NCBI RefSeq assembly: GCF_035917675.1
Contig: NZ_CP109104.1
Coordinates: 124,001-188,000, forward strand
Direction of reading: 5' to 3'
Origin: Streptomyces sp. NBC_01775
GTDB lineage: Bacteria > Actinomycetota > Actinomycetes > Streptomycetales > Streptomycetaceae
Length of the DNA: 64,000 bases
Below the pieces are notes generated by a model. It made no database searches, was not told where the DNA came from, and saw only the letters and a list, made by a program, of their open reading frames with translations. The position numbers and the translations under genes were made by a program. Positions 1 to 7,766 of the stretch are shown one piece after another; the first letter of the stretch is position 1; each line of letters begins with the position of its first letter.

Positions 1-417
1 GCCGCAGCGTTCGGCGCGTCGATCGTCTTCACTCCGTCGTCGGCATCAGCAGCAAGCGATTGGAAGTGTCACGGCACCGCAGTCAAGCGCTGCGCCACCG
101 TCTGGTGGGACGAGACCGCCGACACCTACCGGGCGCGGGCGAAAATCACCGATGCCGCCGGTGGCGGCACCTACAAGGTGGCGGTCTCCAACGTGAAGCT
201 TCAGCGCACCAGCGGCGCTGACTTGATTACGGTGCGCACCGCCAGGGATGACGACGGCTGGCATGACACCGAGGACTTGGCCGGCACCACCACCATCGAC
301 CCGTGTACCTGGCCACGGGAGAGTTTCAGGGTAGTGGCGACGTTCAGCTGGAAGGGGACGGGCTCCGGCAAGGAGACCTGGCGTCCCAACAACTCGTGGG
401 GCCACCTCTGCGACTGA
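1..417 (+). CDS. Secreted small protein of unknown function (5' end missing)
   Basis: The frame is open from base 1, so the start lies upstream. The first ~19 residues visible are the end of a signal peptide (small hydrophobic stretch ending in an Ala/Ser-rich SASAAS cleavage region). The mature part is about 120 residues, rich in Trp and Thr, with Cys in KCHG, RCATVWW, DPCTW and the terminal HLCD, so it probably forms disulfides outside the cell. I do not recognise the family. A strong hairpin follows the stop codon, which supports a real gene end. Confidence 0.75.
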   Translation, partial: AAAFGASIVFTPSSASAASDWKCHGTAVKRCATVWWDETADTYRARAKITDAAGGGTYKVAVSNVKLQRTSGADLITVRTARDDDGWHDTEDLAGTTTIDPCTWPRESFRVVATFSWKGTGSGKETWRPNNSWGHLCD

Positions 418-425
418 CCCGCCGA

Positions 426-465
426 GCGCGTCCGTCCCACACCGACCGGCGCGGGACGGACGCGC
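426..465 (+). terminator. Hairpin terminator after the secreted protein gene
   Basis: A perfect 13-bp inverted repeat (426-438 pairing with 453-465) with a 14-nt loop lies nine bases after the stop codon. There is no U-tract, as is usual in streptomycetes. Confidence 0.7.
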
Positions 466-1027
466 TTCCCTCGGCGCATGCGCCAAGCGCCCCGCGAGCG
501 CAGCGGCGGCAGGCCACGAAGCCGAGACGGCCTGTTGAGCGAACTCCTGAAGCGAGTGTCGGAGTGACTCCAGGCATCCCCGCCGCGCGACGTCTGTTCG
601 TCCAGACAGCTCGGCTGAGGCCGGTGGCCGGCGCGCGGGGCACACGCGCGCCTGGTCGTTCGGCGCTCCCGGCGTCGTGGCGAGCTGTCTGCGGCTGAGG
701 TCCATGCGGGGCGGCTGCGGTACAGCAGCGGAGTACAGCAACCAGAGCAACCACCGTCGTCCGGCGCCGCCTCTCCTGCACCTCGCGGCAGCCGCGATGA
801 GCGTCCCCGCCCCACCCACCTACAGTTTGTAAACAGAAGGTCTGTGTCACACCCGTGCCAGAAGACCCGTTGCCGTCTTCGCGCGCGGTCTTGCGCTCGG
901 TACGTACGAGTGCATCCGGTCCGGCGGCCACCTCTGTCTGCCGTTCGTCGTCGCGGGAAGTACGAGGAGACCAGTTCGACAGCCTCTCCCTCGTCCTCGA
1001 CGAGGAGGCGGCGAACAAGCACAATAC
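466..1027. other. Gap without recognisable gene
   Basis: All six frames are open for stretches because of the high GC, but none gives a recognisable protein or good ribosome binding site. It sits between a terminator and a 5'-truncated DUF1152 remnant, so it is probably decayed sequence. A TGTCACA motif at 845-851 is noted among rejected items. Confidence 0.5.
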
Positions 1028-1365
1028 GGCCTCAAGGCCCTCACACCCACCGCCTACGCAGTACCGCGCGACGCGCGGCCGGTGGCCCCCGCCGGCTCGA
1101 CACTGCCCAGACTCGCAGCGGAGCGCCCTCACACTTTCGCTCTGATCGACCCGCACGCGGGTGTACGGGGAATCACGCAGCAGCTGCAAGAACTCACCGA
1201 GCACCTGGGCCCCGACGCGATCGAGCTGCTGGACGTCGGCGGAGACATCCTCGCCAAGGACGACGAGCCCACGCTTCGCAGCCCTCTCGGCCACGCCCTC
1301 ACCCTCGCGGCGTGCTGCCAGCTGTCCGTTCCGGTCAGTCTTCTGATCGCGGGCCCCGGGCTAGG
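1028..1365 (+). pseudogene. DUF1152-family remnant, cut off by an IS element
   Basis: The reading frame here gives LKALTPTAYAVPRDARPVAP, then the DUF1152 blocks HTFALIDPHAGVRGIT, LLDVGGDILAKDDEPTLRSP and LLIAGPG. The usual N-terminal glycine-rich nucleotide-binding start is missing: upstream of 1028 the frame no longer resembles the family. The 3' part is gone too. An IS481 element enters at 1360-1365, and reading across the excised element gives only a few residues before a stop, so the gene was already truncated before insertion. Function of the family is not known to me. Confidence 0.7.
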
Positions 1366-2323
1366 TGTGTTGTTCGGGGAGGTTGGTGATGCGGCTGGCT
1401 GGGGTGTGGCCGCTGATTCCGGTGTGGGGTCGGTGGTAGTTGTACCAGTCCAGCCAGTCGGGGAAGGCTGCCTGTCGCTGGGCGTCTGAGGTATAGGGCT
1501 GGTGGTAGGCCCATTCGTCGAGCAGGGTGCGGTGGAAGCGTTCGACCTTGCCGTTGGTCTGTGGGCGCCATGGTCGCGTCCAGCGGGGAGAGATGCCCAG
1601 CTCGTGGCAGGTCTGGCGCCAGGTGTTCTTGGTGTAGGCCCAGGCGTTGTCGGTCAGGACACGTTCGACGGTGACGCCTTGTCGGGCGAACCATGCCGTG
1701 GCCCGTTGGAGGAAGTCCGCGCAAGTCGGGGCCGTCTCGTCGGGCAGGTCTTCGGTGTAGGCCAGGCGGGAGTGGTCATCGAGCGCGGTGTGGAGGTAGG
1801 CGTATCCCATGCCGTGGCGACGGTCCTTGTTCGGGCTGCCCGCGGCCCGGCCGAGGACTTTGTGGCCGCCGCCGTCGGGGATGCGGCCGAGTTTCTTGAC
1901 GTCGACGTGGATCAGCTCGCCGGGGCGGGAGCGCTCGTAGCGGCGGACGGGTTCACCGGTGGCCCGGTCGAGGACGGCCAGGGCGGGCGAGTCGTGACGT
2001 TGGAGGATGCGGTGGGCGGTGGAGGCGGCGACGCCGGTCCGTGCGGCCAGGCGCAGCGGGCCGATCCGGTGCTCGCGCCGCATCCGAAGCACGCGGGCCT
2101 CCTTATGAGGCGGTGTCTGCCAGGGGCAGCGGGCAGGGCGGCTGGAGCGGTCGTACATGCCCGTCTCGCCGTGCCGGCGGTAGCGGCCGGCCCAGCGGGC
2201 GGCGGTGGTGTGGCTGACCTGGAAGCGCTCGGCCGCCCTGCGTACCGGCCAGCCGTCCTCGACGACACACCTGGCCAGACGCAGCCGACCGGTCGGCGTC
2301 AACGGGGCGTTACGGTGGATCAC
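1361..2323 (-). CDS. IS481-family DDE transposase
   Basis: 320 residues from the GTG at 2323, chosen because AGGAGG-like sequence lies five bases upstream and because family members start with a similar HRNAPLTPTGRLRLARC block. An N-terminal helix-turn-helix covers about residues 15-45. The catalytic triad of the RNase-H-like core is visible: Asp141 (ELIHVDVKKLG), Asp225 (RVLTDN) and Glu261 (GKVERFHRTLLDEW). Length is normal for the family and there are no frameshifts, so it is likely active. The TAG stop (1361-1363) lies in the target duplication, not in the element itself. Confidence 0.95.
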   Translation of the reverse strand: MIHRNAPLTPTGRLRLARCVVEDGWPVRRAAERFQVSHTTAARWAGRYRRHGETGMYDRSSRPARCPWQTPPHKEARVLRMRREHRIGPLRLAARTGVAASTAHRILQRHDSPALAVLDRATGEPVRRYERSRPGELIHVDVKKLGRIPDGGGHKVLGRAAGSPNKDRRHGMGYAYLHTALDDHSRLAYTEDLPDETAPTCADFLQRATAWFARQGVTVERVLTDNAWAYTKNTWRQTCHELGISPRWTRPWRPQTNGKVERFHRTLLDEWAYHQPYTSDAQRQAAFPDWLDWYNYHRPHTGISGHTPASRITNLPEQHT

Positions 2324-2441
2324 GAGGGCCTCCTGCACTCGGCGGTAGATGTCGCAATCCACACCGAGCCAGAAGGCCCTCACCTCGTTCAAGCACCCAC
2401 CACGGGCGTGTCACCCGTCACCAACGTCCCGGGACAACACA
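1366..2441 (-). mobile_element. Intact IS481-family insertion sequence, 1076 bp
   Basis: The ends are imperfect inverted repeats starting TGTGTTGT (left, from 1366) and, read on the other strand, TGTGTTGTCCCGGGACG from 2441; identity continues through GTTGGTGA. The element is flanked on both sides by the 6-bp direct repeat GCTAGG (1360-1365 and 2442-2447). IS481 elements are known to insert at NCTAGN with 6-bp duplication, so this is an authentic and probably recent insertion. It carries one transposase gene. Confidence 0.92.
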
Positions 2442-2454
2442 GCTAGGCCGTGTT

Positions 2455-3366
2455 TTAGGTAGCGGGTGAGTCTTGGGCGGATAGTTCTTCGGTCAGTTCC
2501 ATACAGCGCAGGCGGGCTGGGGAGAAGTCGTAGGGCATCTTGCCGATGGCTTCGAACACGCTCATGGAGTCAGCCTCCCGCCTGCCAGAGCTGAGGTCGG
2601 CCTCGTCCTCGCCGTCAGCGGCGGTAGCAGGGTGCAAAGTGTCCCAGGCGTCGAAGAGGGCATCGTCGTCCTTCCCCAGGCCAGACTCCTCGATAACGGC
2701 CTGCAGGGCGCTTTCGAAAGCGTGCCGCTCGACGGCCACATGAACCACCCGTGGATCATCGACGGCGACGCTGTCATCGAGTGCCTCCTCGGCGTCATCG
2801 ATGCGGTCGGAGTCCTCCCGCAGAGTGGGATGCGTGGCCAGGACGACGAAGCGGGTGGCCTGGACGGCCGCGCCGAGCGGGCCGAAGATCCGCTCAGTGA
2901 CCAGCAGACTGTCCAGGTCCGCCTGACGCAAAGAGCCCTCGGGCAGGCTCTTGAGGCGTTCGGTGACGAAGTCGGAGAGCAGGCCCATCCGGCTGCCTTC
3001 GGTGCGCATCCGCTGCACAGCGGTCCGCTGCCGCCGCAATTCCGCCTCCTGCTCGGCGAGGGTTTCCTCCAACCGCTCCAGGATGCCCGCGATACCGTCT
3101 CCGCTGTCCGCACCGGCGGAAGCCGTGCCGGTGGTAAAGGCGTCACGGATGTCGTCCAGGGCGATCCCGGCGTCGGCCATCTTGCGAATCCACAGCAGGC
3201 GGATCATGTCCTCGTACCCGTAGCGGCGGCGGTCATCGCCGCCCCGCTCAGGCTCGGGGAGCAGGCCGATCTCGTGGTAATGGCGAATCGCCCGTGGCGT
3301 GCTGCCGGCGAAGGCTGCCGCGTCACCGATCTTGACCTGGCGGGGTGGCATGAAGGACGAACGCAT
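2455..3366 (-). CDS. MerR-family transcriptional regulator
   Basis: 303 residues from the ATG at 3366, which has AGGAAAGG at good spacing; an internal ATG at 3351 is possible. Residues ~9-75 form the winged helix MerR DNA-binding domain (VKIGDAAAFAGSTPRAIRHY, then IGLLPEPER). A coiled coil around residues 100-135 (LERLEETLAEQEAELRRQ) would mediate dimerisation. The C-terminal ~160 residues are an acidic helical domain with no metal-binding cysteines, so it probably senses an organic ligand, not a metal. No obvious target gene is adjacent because both neighbours are transposon debris. Confidence 0.85.
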   Translation of the reverse strand: MRSSFMPPRQVKIGDAAAFAGSTPRAIRHYHEIGLLPEPERGGDDRRRYGYEDMIRLLWIRKMADAGIALDDIRDAFTTGTASAGADSGDGIAGILERLEETLAEQEAELRRQRTAVQRMRTEGSRMGLLSDFVTERLKSLPEGSLRQADLDSLLVTERIFGPLGAAVQATRFVVLATHPTLREDSDRIDDAEEALDDSVAVDDPRVVHVAVERHAFESALQAVIEESGLGKDDDALFDAWDTLHPATAADGEDEADLSSGRREADSMSVFEAIGKMPYDFSPARLRCMELTEELSAQDSPAT

Positions 3367-3545
3367 GAGCAGGGACCTTTCCTCAAGGGATCGGGACGTA
3401 AGTCCACCGGACCACATGCCGCTACGGAAGGTGCAACCCCATACACCCCGCCTCGCGCCAATGCCAGGAAATGCGCCCTTCCTCCGTAATGACCGCAGGC
3501 CCGTCCCTTCCTGCTGGGGCATCCGCACGACGGCAGACTGAGGGT

Positions 3546-3722
3546 TCACAGCCACTGATGAATCGCCGCGACCTGAACCGTCGCCCCGAACCGAACCGCA
3601 AGTTTGTCCAACCGGGTCGCCACGGCCCGGTGCTGCTTGAGACGGCTGATCCCGCATTCGACCGCGTGCCGGGCCTTGCAGCCCTCGCGGTCGAAGACGG
3701 GCGGATGCCCGACGTCTGCCGG
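3546..3722 (-). pseudogene. Transposase C-terminal fragment (IS5/IS4-like)
   Basis: The minus frame ending at the TGA of 3546-3548 reads [40 protein letters not shown] and [17 protein letters not shown]. This is the C-terminal signature (HAVECxISRLKxHRAVATRxDKLA) of a widespread Streptomyces DDE transposase, including the catalytic Glu. Everything N-terminal is missing: sequence beyond 3722 belongs to another remnant on the opposite strand. Confidence 0.75.
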
Positions 3723-3727
3723 ATGGA

Positions 3728-4018
3728 AGGGTCAAGGCCTACGACTCCGAGGATCTGTACTGGGCGGGCACCGCCCCACTGCCGTGGCTGACCGCAGAAG
3801 AGGTGGCGGAGCACGGCGGCCAAGGCAGCCTGCGGGCTCGGGAGATCAACATAGATGCTGGCTGGTACGCCGGCGCCGGCTTCCGCGTCGTCGTCCTCGA
3901 CCCCGACTGGGACCATGAGCGGGCTTCCCACACCACTCCTTACCTCGACGAATTTGTCGCCACCCTGGAGGCGTGGATGCGGATGATCACTCAGCAAGAT
4001 GAGTTCCCTCAGCCGTGA
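3728..4018 (+). pseudogene. 5'-truncated gene of unknown function
   Basis: The open frame reads KAYDSEDLYWAGTAPLPWLT onward and ends at 4018 with normal codon bias. It begins abruptly where the transposase fragment on the other strand begins, so its 5' end was probably lost by insertion and deletion. A GTG at 3803 could still start a 71-residue product. The C-terminal part is rich in aromatic and acidic residues. I do not recognise the family. Confidence 0.5.
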
Positions 4019-4102
4019 GCTACACCCTCCGGAAAGTCTCCTCAGAGCTGTCCCGTGAGCGATCTTGATGTGCGGCAGTCCTGGACTGTGGCTGGTGTAA
4101 TC

Positions 4103-4857
4103 ATGGCGTCGGAGTCTTCTTGGATCGCCCCGTTTTACCGGGCTGAGCCCGCGTACCTTCGGAAAGTTGGTGACTCAACTACGCTGCGAGGGCGTCGACG
4201 CGCCGGGACGTGGCCGGCCCTGGAAGCTCCCGCTTCAAGACCGGGTGCTGCTGGTGGCCGCGTACTGGCGCACCAACCTGACGCTGAGGCAACTGGCGCC
4301 GCTGGTCGGGGTGTCGAAGTCGGCGGCGGACCGGGTCGTCGACCACCTCGGACCGAAGCTCGCGCTCCCGCCGCGGCACCGCTTCCGCAAGGACGACGTG
4401 CTGATCGGGGACGGCACCTTGGTACCGACCCGCGATCACACCGTGGCTGAGCAGTCGAAGAACTATCGGTACTCGACGAACCATCAGGTGGTCGTCGACG
4501 CCGCCCCCGGCTGGTGGTCGTGGTCGGCCTGCCACTGCCGGGCAACCACAATGACTGCCGGGCCTGGGCCGAGTCCGGCGCGAAGGACGCCGTCGGGAAG
4601 ACCGCAACGATCGCCGAAGGCGGCTACCGCGAAACGGGACTGGTCATCCCTCACCGCCGTCGCAGCGCGGACGAAGAACTTCCCGACTGGAAGCAGGCAC
4701 ACAACAAGAGCCACAAGCAGGTCCGGGCCCGCGTCGAGCACGTCTTCGCCCGTATGAAGACCTGGAAGGTCTTGCGCGACTGCCGCCTCCGCGGCGACGG
4801 CGTGCACCACGCGATGCGCGGCATAGCCCGCCTGCACAACCTCAACCTCGCCGGATG
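4103..4857 (+). pseudogene. Frameshifted IS5-family transposase
   Basis: Translation from the ATG at 4103 (MASESSWIAPF) must shift frame near 4133, in a T run, to give LSPRTFGKLVTQLRCEGVD. It must shift again near 4505-4510, in a C run, to give VVVVGLPLPGNHNDCRAW. Core blocks are VLIGDGTLVPTRDHTVAEQ, SKNYRYSTNHQVVVDA and the C-terminal HNKSHKQVRARVEHVFARMK. The usual stop after RLHNLNLAG is missing and the frame runs on, so the right end of the element is deleted. The left terminus may be near 4047 (AGCTGTCCCGTGAGCG). Programmed frameshifting exists in some IS5 subgroups, but two shifts plus a lost end favour a dead copy. Confidence 0.85.
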
Positions 4858-4927
4858 GACGAACCGGCCAACCTGCGCCGCTGACATGAGCTGCCGGTGG
4901 ACGAGCCGACCCACGCCTGTCCCGAGG

Positions 4928-5851
4928 TCACTTCGTCCGCTGGCGGGCCTGCTTCACCTCGCGGTCGATGGCCCAGGCGTCAGCGACCGGTCCGAGGTGG
5001 CCGAGCTTGTCGGGGTTGATCACCGAGCGGATGGTCTGGATCTGCCCATCGAGCACGTCGAGGGCCAGAGCATGGAGGACCTTGCCGTCCGGGTCGCGGA
5101 AGATCGCGCCGGGCTGGCCGTTGACCTCGTGCGGCTCGAACATCACGTCGATCCGGGCCATCAGCGGGAAGACGGAGGCCAGCAGCCGGGCCACGTTCTC
5201 GGCGCCGACGACGGCCTTGGCCAGCTGCGGGGCCTTTCCGCCGCCGTCCCCGGCCATCGACACGTCGGCGGCGAGCAGATCCCGAAGGCCGGCGACGTCG
5301 CCTTCGCGGAGGGCGTCGAAGAACCGCGTCGCCAGCTCCTCACGCTCGTTGCGGTCCGCTTCGAACCGCGGCCGCCCGGCCTCCATGTGCCGCCGTGCCC
5401 GTACCTGCAGCTGCCGGCACGCCGCCTCCGAACGCCCCACCGCCGAGGCGATGTCGTCGAACCCGAAGCCGAACACCTCCCGCAGCACGAAAACCGACCG
5501 CTCCAGCGGGCTGAGCCGCTCAAGCAGCAGCAACGCCGCCATCGACACCGAGTCGGCCAGCTCCGCCGAGCGCGCCGGATCCTGATACGGATCGCTGAGC
5601 AGCGGCTCGGGGAACCACGGGCCGATGTACTCCTCCCGCCGCACCCGCGCGGAGCGCAGTACGTCGATCGAGATCCGAGTCACCGTGGTGGAGAGAAACG
5701 CCTTGGCCGACGTGGGAAGGGTGGGCGAGCCGTCGAAGCGCAGCCATGTCTCTTGCACCGCGTCCTCGGCCTCGCTCACGCTGCCCAGAATCCGGTAGGC
5801 GATCGAGAACAGGAGTGGCCGCAGTTCCTCGAATTCCTCGACCTTGTTCAC
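4928..5851 (-). CDS. sigJ: ECF41-group (SigJ-like) RNA polymerase sigma factor with fused SnoaL-like domain
   Basis: 307 residues from GTG 5851, with AGGGAGA upstream. Sigma-2 covers ~10-75, sigma-4 ~105-160, and a SnoaL-like domain ~172-285. The ECF41 hallmarks are present: WFPEP linker motif (79-83), DGGGK (202-206) and NPDKL (279-283). In this group the C-terminal domain replaces an anti-sigma factor and controls activity. The gene lies downstream of the CMD-like gene on the same strand, as is typical for ECF41 loci that control carboxymuconolactone decarboxylase, oxidoreductase or epimerase-type genes. A 20-bp hairpin separates the two. I saw no ECF41 promoter directly in front of the sigma gene. 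Confidence 0.93.
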   Translation of the reverse strand: MNKVEEFEELRPLLFSIAYRILGSVSEAEDAVQETWLRFDGSPTLPTSAKAFLSTTVTRISIDVLRSARVRREEYIGPWFPEPLLSDPYQDPARSAELADSVSMAALLLLERLSPLERSVFVLREVFGFGFDDIASAVGRSEAACRQLQVRARRHMEAGRPRFEADRNEREELATRFFDALREGDVAGLRDLLAADVSMAGDGGGKAPQLAKAVVGAENVARLLASVFPLMARIDVMFEPHEVNGQPGAIFRDPDGKVLHALALDVLDGQIQTIRSVINPDKLGHLGPVADAWAIDREVKQARQRTK

Positions 5852-5927
5852 GCCGCATCTCCCTTGAGTTCCCGCCCGGCCGCGGTTCCCGACGCGGGCA
5901 CATTCTGGTGATCTTGCGGTCCTCGGC

Positions 5928-5973
5928 GGGGCGCTGTCACAGGCCCCGGGCACGGGGCCTGTGACAGCGCCCC
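5928..5973. terminator. Perfect 20-bp hairpin between the CMD-like gene and sigma gene
   Basis: Arms 5928-5947 and 5954-5973 are perfectly complementary with a 6-nt loop. It lies 21 bases after the CMD-like stop and 76 bases before the sigma start on the minus strand, so it could terminate or attenuate read-through into the sigma gene. Both arms contain TGTCACA, the ECF41 -35 element, but no CGTC follows at the right distance, so I do not call a promoter here. Confidence 0.75.
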
Positions 5974-5994
5974 GGGCGGGTCGTCCATGGCCAT

Positions 5995-6468
5995 TCAGTG
6001 GAACTGCCCGACCTCGTAGTCGCCGCCCTGCTGATGGGCGATGATATTCATCCGGGTCGCCATGTTCATGAAAGAGACCAGGAGCACCAGAGCGGGTAGC
6101 TGCTCCTCGTCGTAGTGCTTCGCGGCACGTTCCCACACCTCGTCGCTGACCCCGCCGGCCGCGTCCGCGACCCGCGTTCCCTGATCCGCCAGCTCCAGCG
6201 CGGCACGCTCGGCCTCGGAGAAGACCTTGGCCTCCCGCCACGCCGCCACCAGGTTCAGGCGCACCGCGGTCTCGCCGGCCGCGGCGGCCTCCTTGGTGTG
6301 CATGTCGACGCAGACGGCGCAGCCGTTGATCTGGCTCACGCGCAGGGCCACCAGCTCCTGCGTCGCGGCAGGCAATGTCGACTCCTTGAGCGTCTTGCCC
6401 GCCGACATGAGGTACTTGAGGGCCTTTCCGGCCGTCGGGCTGGCGAAGTAGTTCAGTCGCGCGTCCAT
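5995..6468 (-). CDS. Carboxymuconolactone decarboxylase / AhpD-like protein
   Basis: 157 residues, ATG at 6468 with GGAGGAGC just upstream. It is an all-helical AhpD-fold protein with the redox motif Cys50-Ala-Val-Cys53 and His57 (NGCAVCVDMH), the arrangement of AhpD-type peroxidase partners, not of true decarboxylases. It is a standard ECF41 target gene. A promoter matching the ECF41 consensus precedes it (6508-6534), giving a leader of about 35 nt. The likely role is disposal of reactive electrophiles or peroxides under control of the neighbouring sigma factor; the substrate is unknown. Confidence 0.9.
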   Translation of the reverse strand: MDARLNYFASPTAGKALKYLMSAGKTLKESTLPAATQELVALRVSQINGCAVCVDMHTKEAAAAGETAVRLNLVAAWREAKVFSEAERAALELADQGTRVADAAGGVSDEVWERAAKHYDEEQLPALVLLVSFMNMATRMNIIAHQQGGDYEVGQFH

Positions 6469-6507
6469 GATGTGCTCCTCCGTGCTCGTCAGTGGCTACA
6501 CACCAGG

Positions 6508-6534
6508 GACGAGACAGCCCGACGCCCTGTGACA
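6508..6534 (-). promoter_or_regulatory. ECF41 sigma promoter of the CMD-like gene
   Basis: On the minus strand TGTCACA (6534-6528) is followed by exactly 16 nt and then CGTC (6511-6508). The published ECF41 promoter signature is TGTCACA at -35 and CGTC at -10. The -10 block lies in a 16-bp sequence, GCTGTCTCGTCCCTGG, that is repeated in the divergent promoter at 6579-6605. Confidence 0.9.
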
Positions 6535-6578
6535 CGGAGGCGTGCGATCCACGTCTCCCGGCCTCGAACGCCCGCAGG

Positions 6579-6605
6579 CGTCACAGGCGAGGGCGCTGTC
6601 TCGTC
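6579..6605 (+). promoter_or_regulatory. ECF41 sigma promoter of the DoxX-like gene
   Basis: CGTCACA (6579-6585), one mismatch from the ECF41 -35 element, is followed by exactly 16 nt and CGTC (6602-6605). The -10 context GCTGTCTCGTCCCTGG is identical to that of the divergent promoter for the CMD-like gene. The DoxX-like start codon lies 39 nt downstream. Confidence 0.88.
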
Positions 6606-6644
6606 CCTGGGGGAAGCAGACAATCCCCGTTCAAGGAGCTGTTG

Positions 6645-7031
6645 ATGGACCTCGCACTCTGGATCGTCGCCGGACTGATGGCCGCCGTCTGCCTGACCGG
6701 CAGCGCGAAGATGTTCGTGCCCAAGGAAGAACTGGCCGTCGTGGGCGGCACCGCCACCCGATGGGTTGAGGACTTCAGCCCCGGTGTCCTCAAGGCCATC
6801 GGCGGCGTCGAGCTCCTGGCCGCGGTGGGCCTGGTACTGCCCGCCGCGCTCGACATCGCGCCGGTACTGATGCCGCTGGTCGCGACCGGACTGGTGCTGC
6901 TGTTTGCCGGCGCGCTGACCATGCGCCTCCGCCGTGGCGAGAGAGCGACGATCGCGGGCGACATGGTCTACCTCGCTCTGGCCCTGTTCCTGGCGTGGGG
7001 CCGCTTCGGCCCCGATTCCTTCACCGGCTGA
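6645..7031 (+). CDS. DoxX-like membrane protein
   Basis: 128 residues from ATG 6645, with AAGGAG at good spacing. Four hydrophobic segments are evident: ~3-22, 48-68, 72-92 and 104-120. FSPGVLKAIGGVELLAAVGL is the typical DoxX-family helix-2 block. DoxX-type proteins are small inner-membrane redox or thiol-stress components. It is divergent from the CMD-like gene and has its own ECF41 promoter, so it belongs to the same regulon. Confidence 0.88.
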   Translation: MDLALWIVAGLMAAVCLTGSAKMFVPKEELAVVGGTATRWVEDFSPGVLKAIGGVELLAAVGLVLPAALDIAPVLMPLVATGLVLLFAGALTMRLRRGERATIAGDMVYLALALFLAWGRFGPDSFTG

Positions 7032-7271
7032 CCACTCAGCTCAGGGCGAGCCGGTTTGCCGAAGGCACGCGGGCTCATCCCGGTGAACGGGCTCCACAAC
7101 GGCTCCGGCGCCGTGACCATGCCGGCCGCGACCCATGTTCACCACACGTCGAGATCACTTGCGGGACAGCCCTCAGCATCACCATCAGCAAAATCGACCG
7201 CTCCGGATTGAGCTCTGCAACGACCGAGGCGCGCCGCCGGGCGCACCGCGACCGCCCCTCGCCGCAGGCGG

Positions 7272-7616
7272 TCAGCGGCCGGGGCGGGTGCGGTAAAAAC
7301 GAGCTCTGCCGGCGTCGAGATCTATGCCGGTCCTCTCGGGTGCGCCATCCTCCTCGTCCTCCCGAAGGACCAATTCGATGCGCTGTTCTTCCAGTTGAAC
7401 TCGCTTGCCCGGGTAGATCAACGCGTGGAGCTCCTCAACCGCTGTCGCTCCCACGCCCCTGGCCCTGGCCCTGGCCCCGGGGTCGGGATCCCTGAAACGA
7501 CCTGGGAACCACCCTCGCCGCTGAGCCAGCTGAGCCGCCTTCCGACGTGCCGCCAGCACAAACAAAGGCACAACGAGCACGAGCACGACAAGCTGACTGG
7601 TCAACAACTGGAGCAT
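7272..7616 (-). CDS. DUF6191-like small membrane-anchored protein
   Basis: 114 residues. The ATG at 7616 is chosen because it directly precedes a single N-terminal membrane helix (residues ~3-24, QLVVLVLVVPLFVLAARR). A basic linker follows, then a conserved tail with VEELHALIYPGKRVQLEEQR and TGIDLDAG. This tail is the DUF6191 pattern of streptomycetes. The ribosome binding site is weak. Function is unknown; the topology suggests a cytoplasmic tail anchored to the membrane. Confidence 0.65.
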   Translation of the reverse strand: MLQLLTSQLVVLVLVVPLFVLAARRKAAQLAQRRGWFPGRFRDPDPGARARARGVGATAVEELHALIYPGKRVQLEEQRIELVLREDEEDGAPERTGIDLDAGRARFYRTRPGR

Positions 7617-7766
7617 TCGGTGACAACGCCCGGACTTCCGCACGTGTTCCGGCGGCCTGATCGCGAAGGTCAAAGAGGCCGCATCCGTCACCTCGGTCGT
7701 CCGGGTACGCGAGGCGCCGTTCAAATGCGGTTGTCCGCGATTGCGGCACCGCACTAGCGTGCCTGC

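Noticed and set aside
845..871. TGTCACA followed after 16 nt by CGTT, close to the ECF41 promoter pattern
   Set aside because: The -10 element has a mismatch in its four invariant bases and no gene with a credible start follows, so chance is likely.
4514..5911. Long plus-strand frame of 465 codons running from the IS5 remnant through the sigma gene
   Set aside because: Beyond ~4857 it is antisense to the ECF41 sigma gene; it is open only because of GC bias and the missing transposase stop.
5935..5966. ECF41 promoter for the sigma gene inside the 20-bp hairpin
   Set aside because: TGTCACA is present on both strands, but the bases 16 nt downstream are CCTG instead of CGTC.
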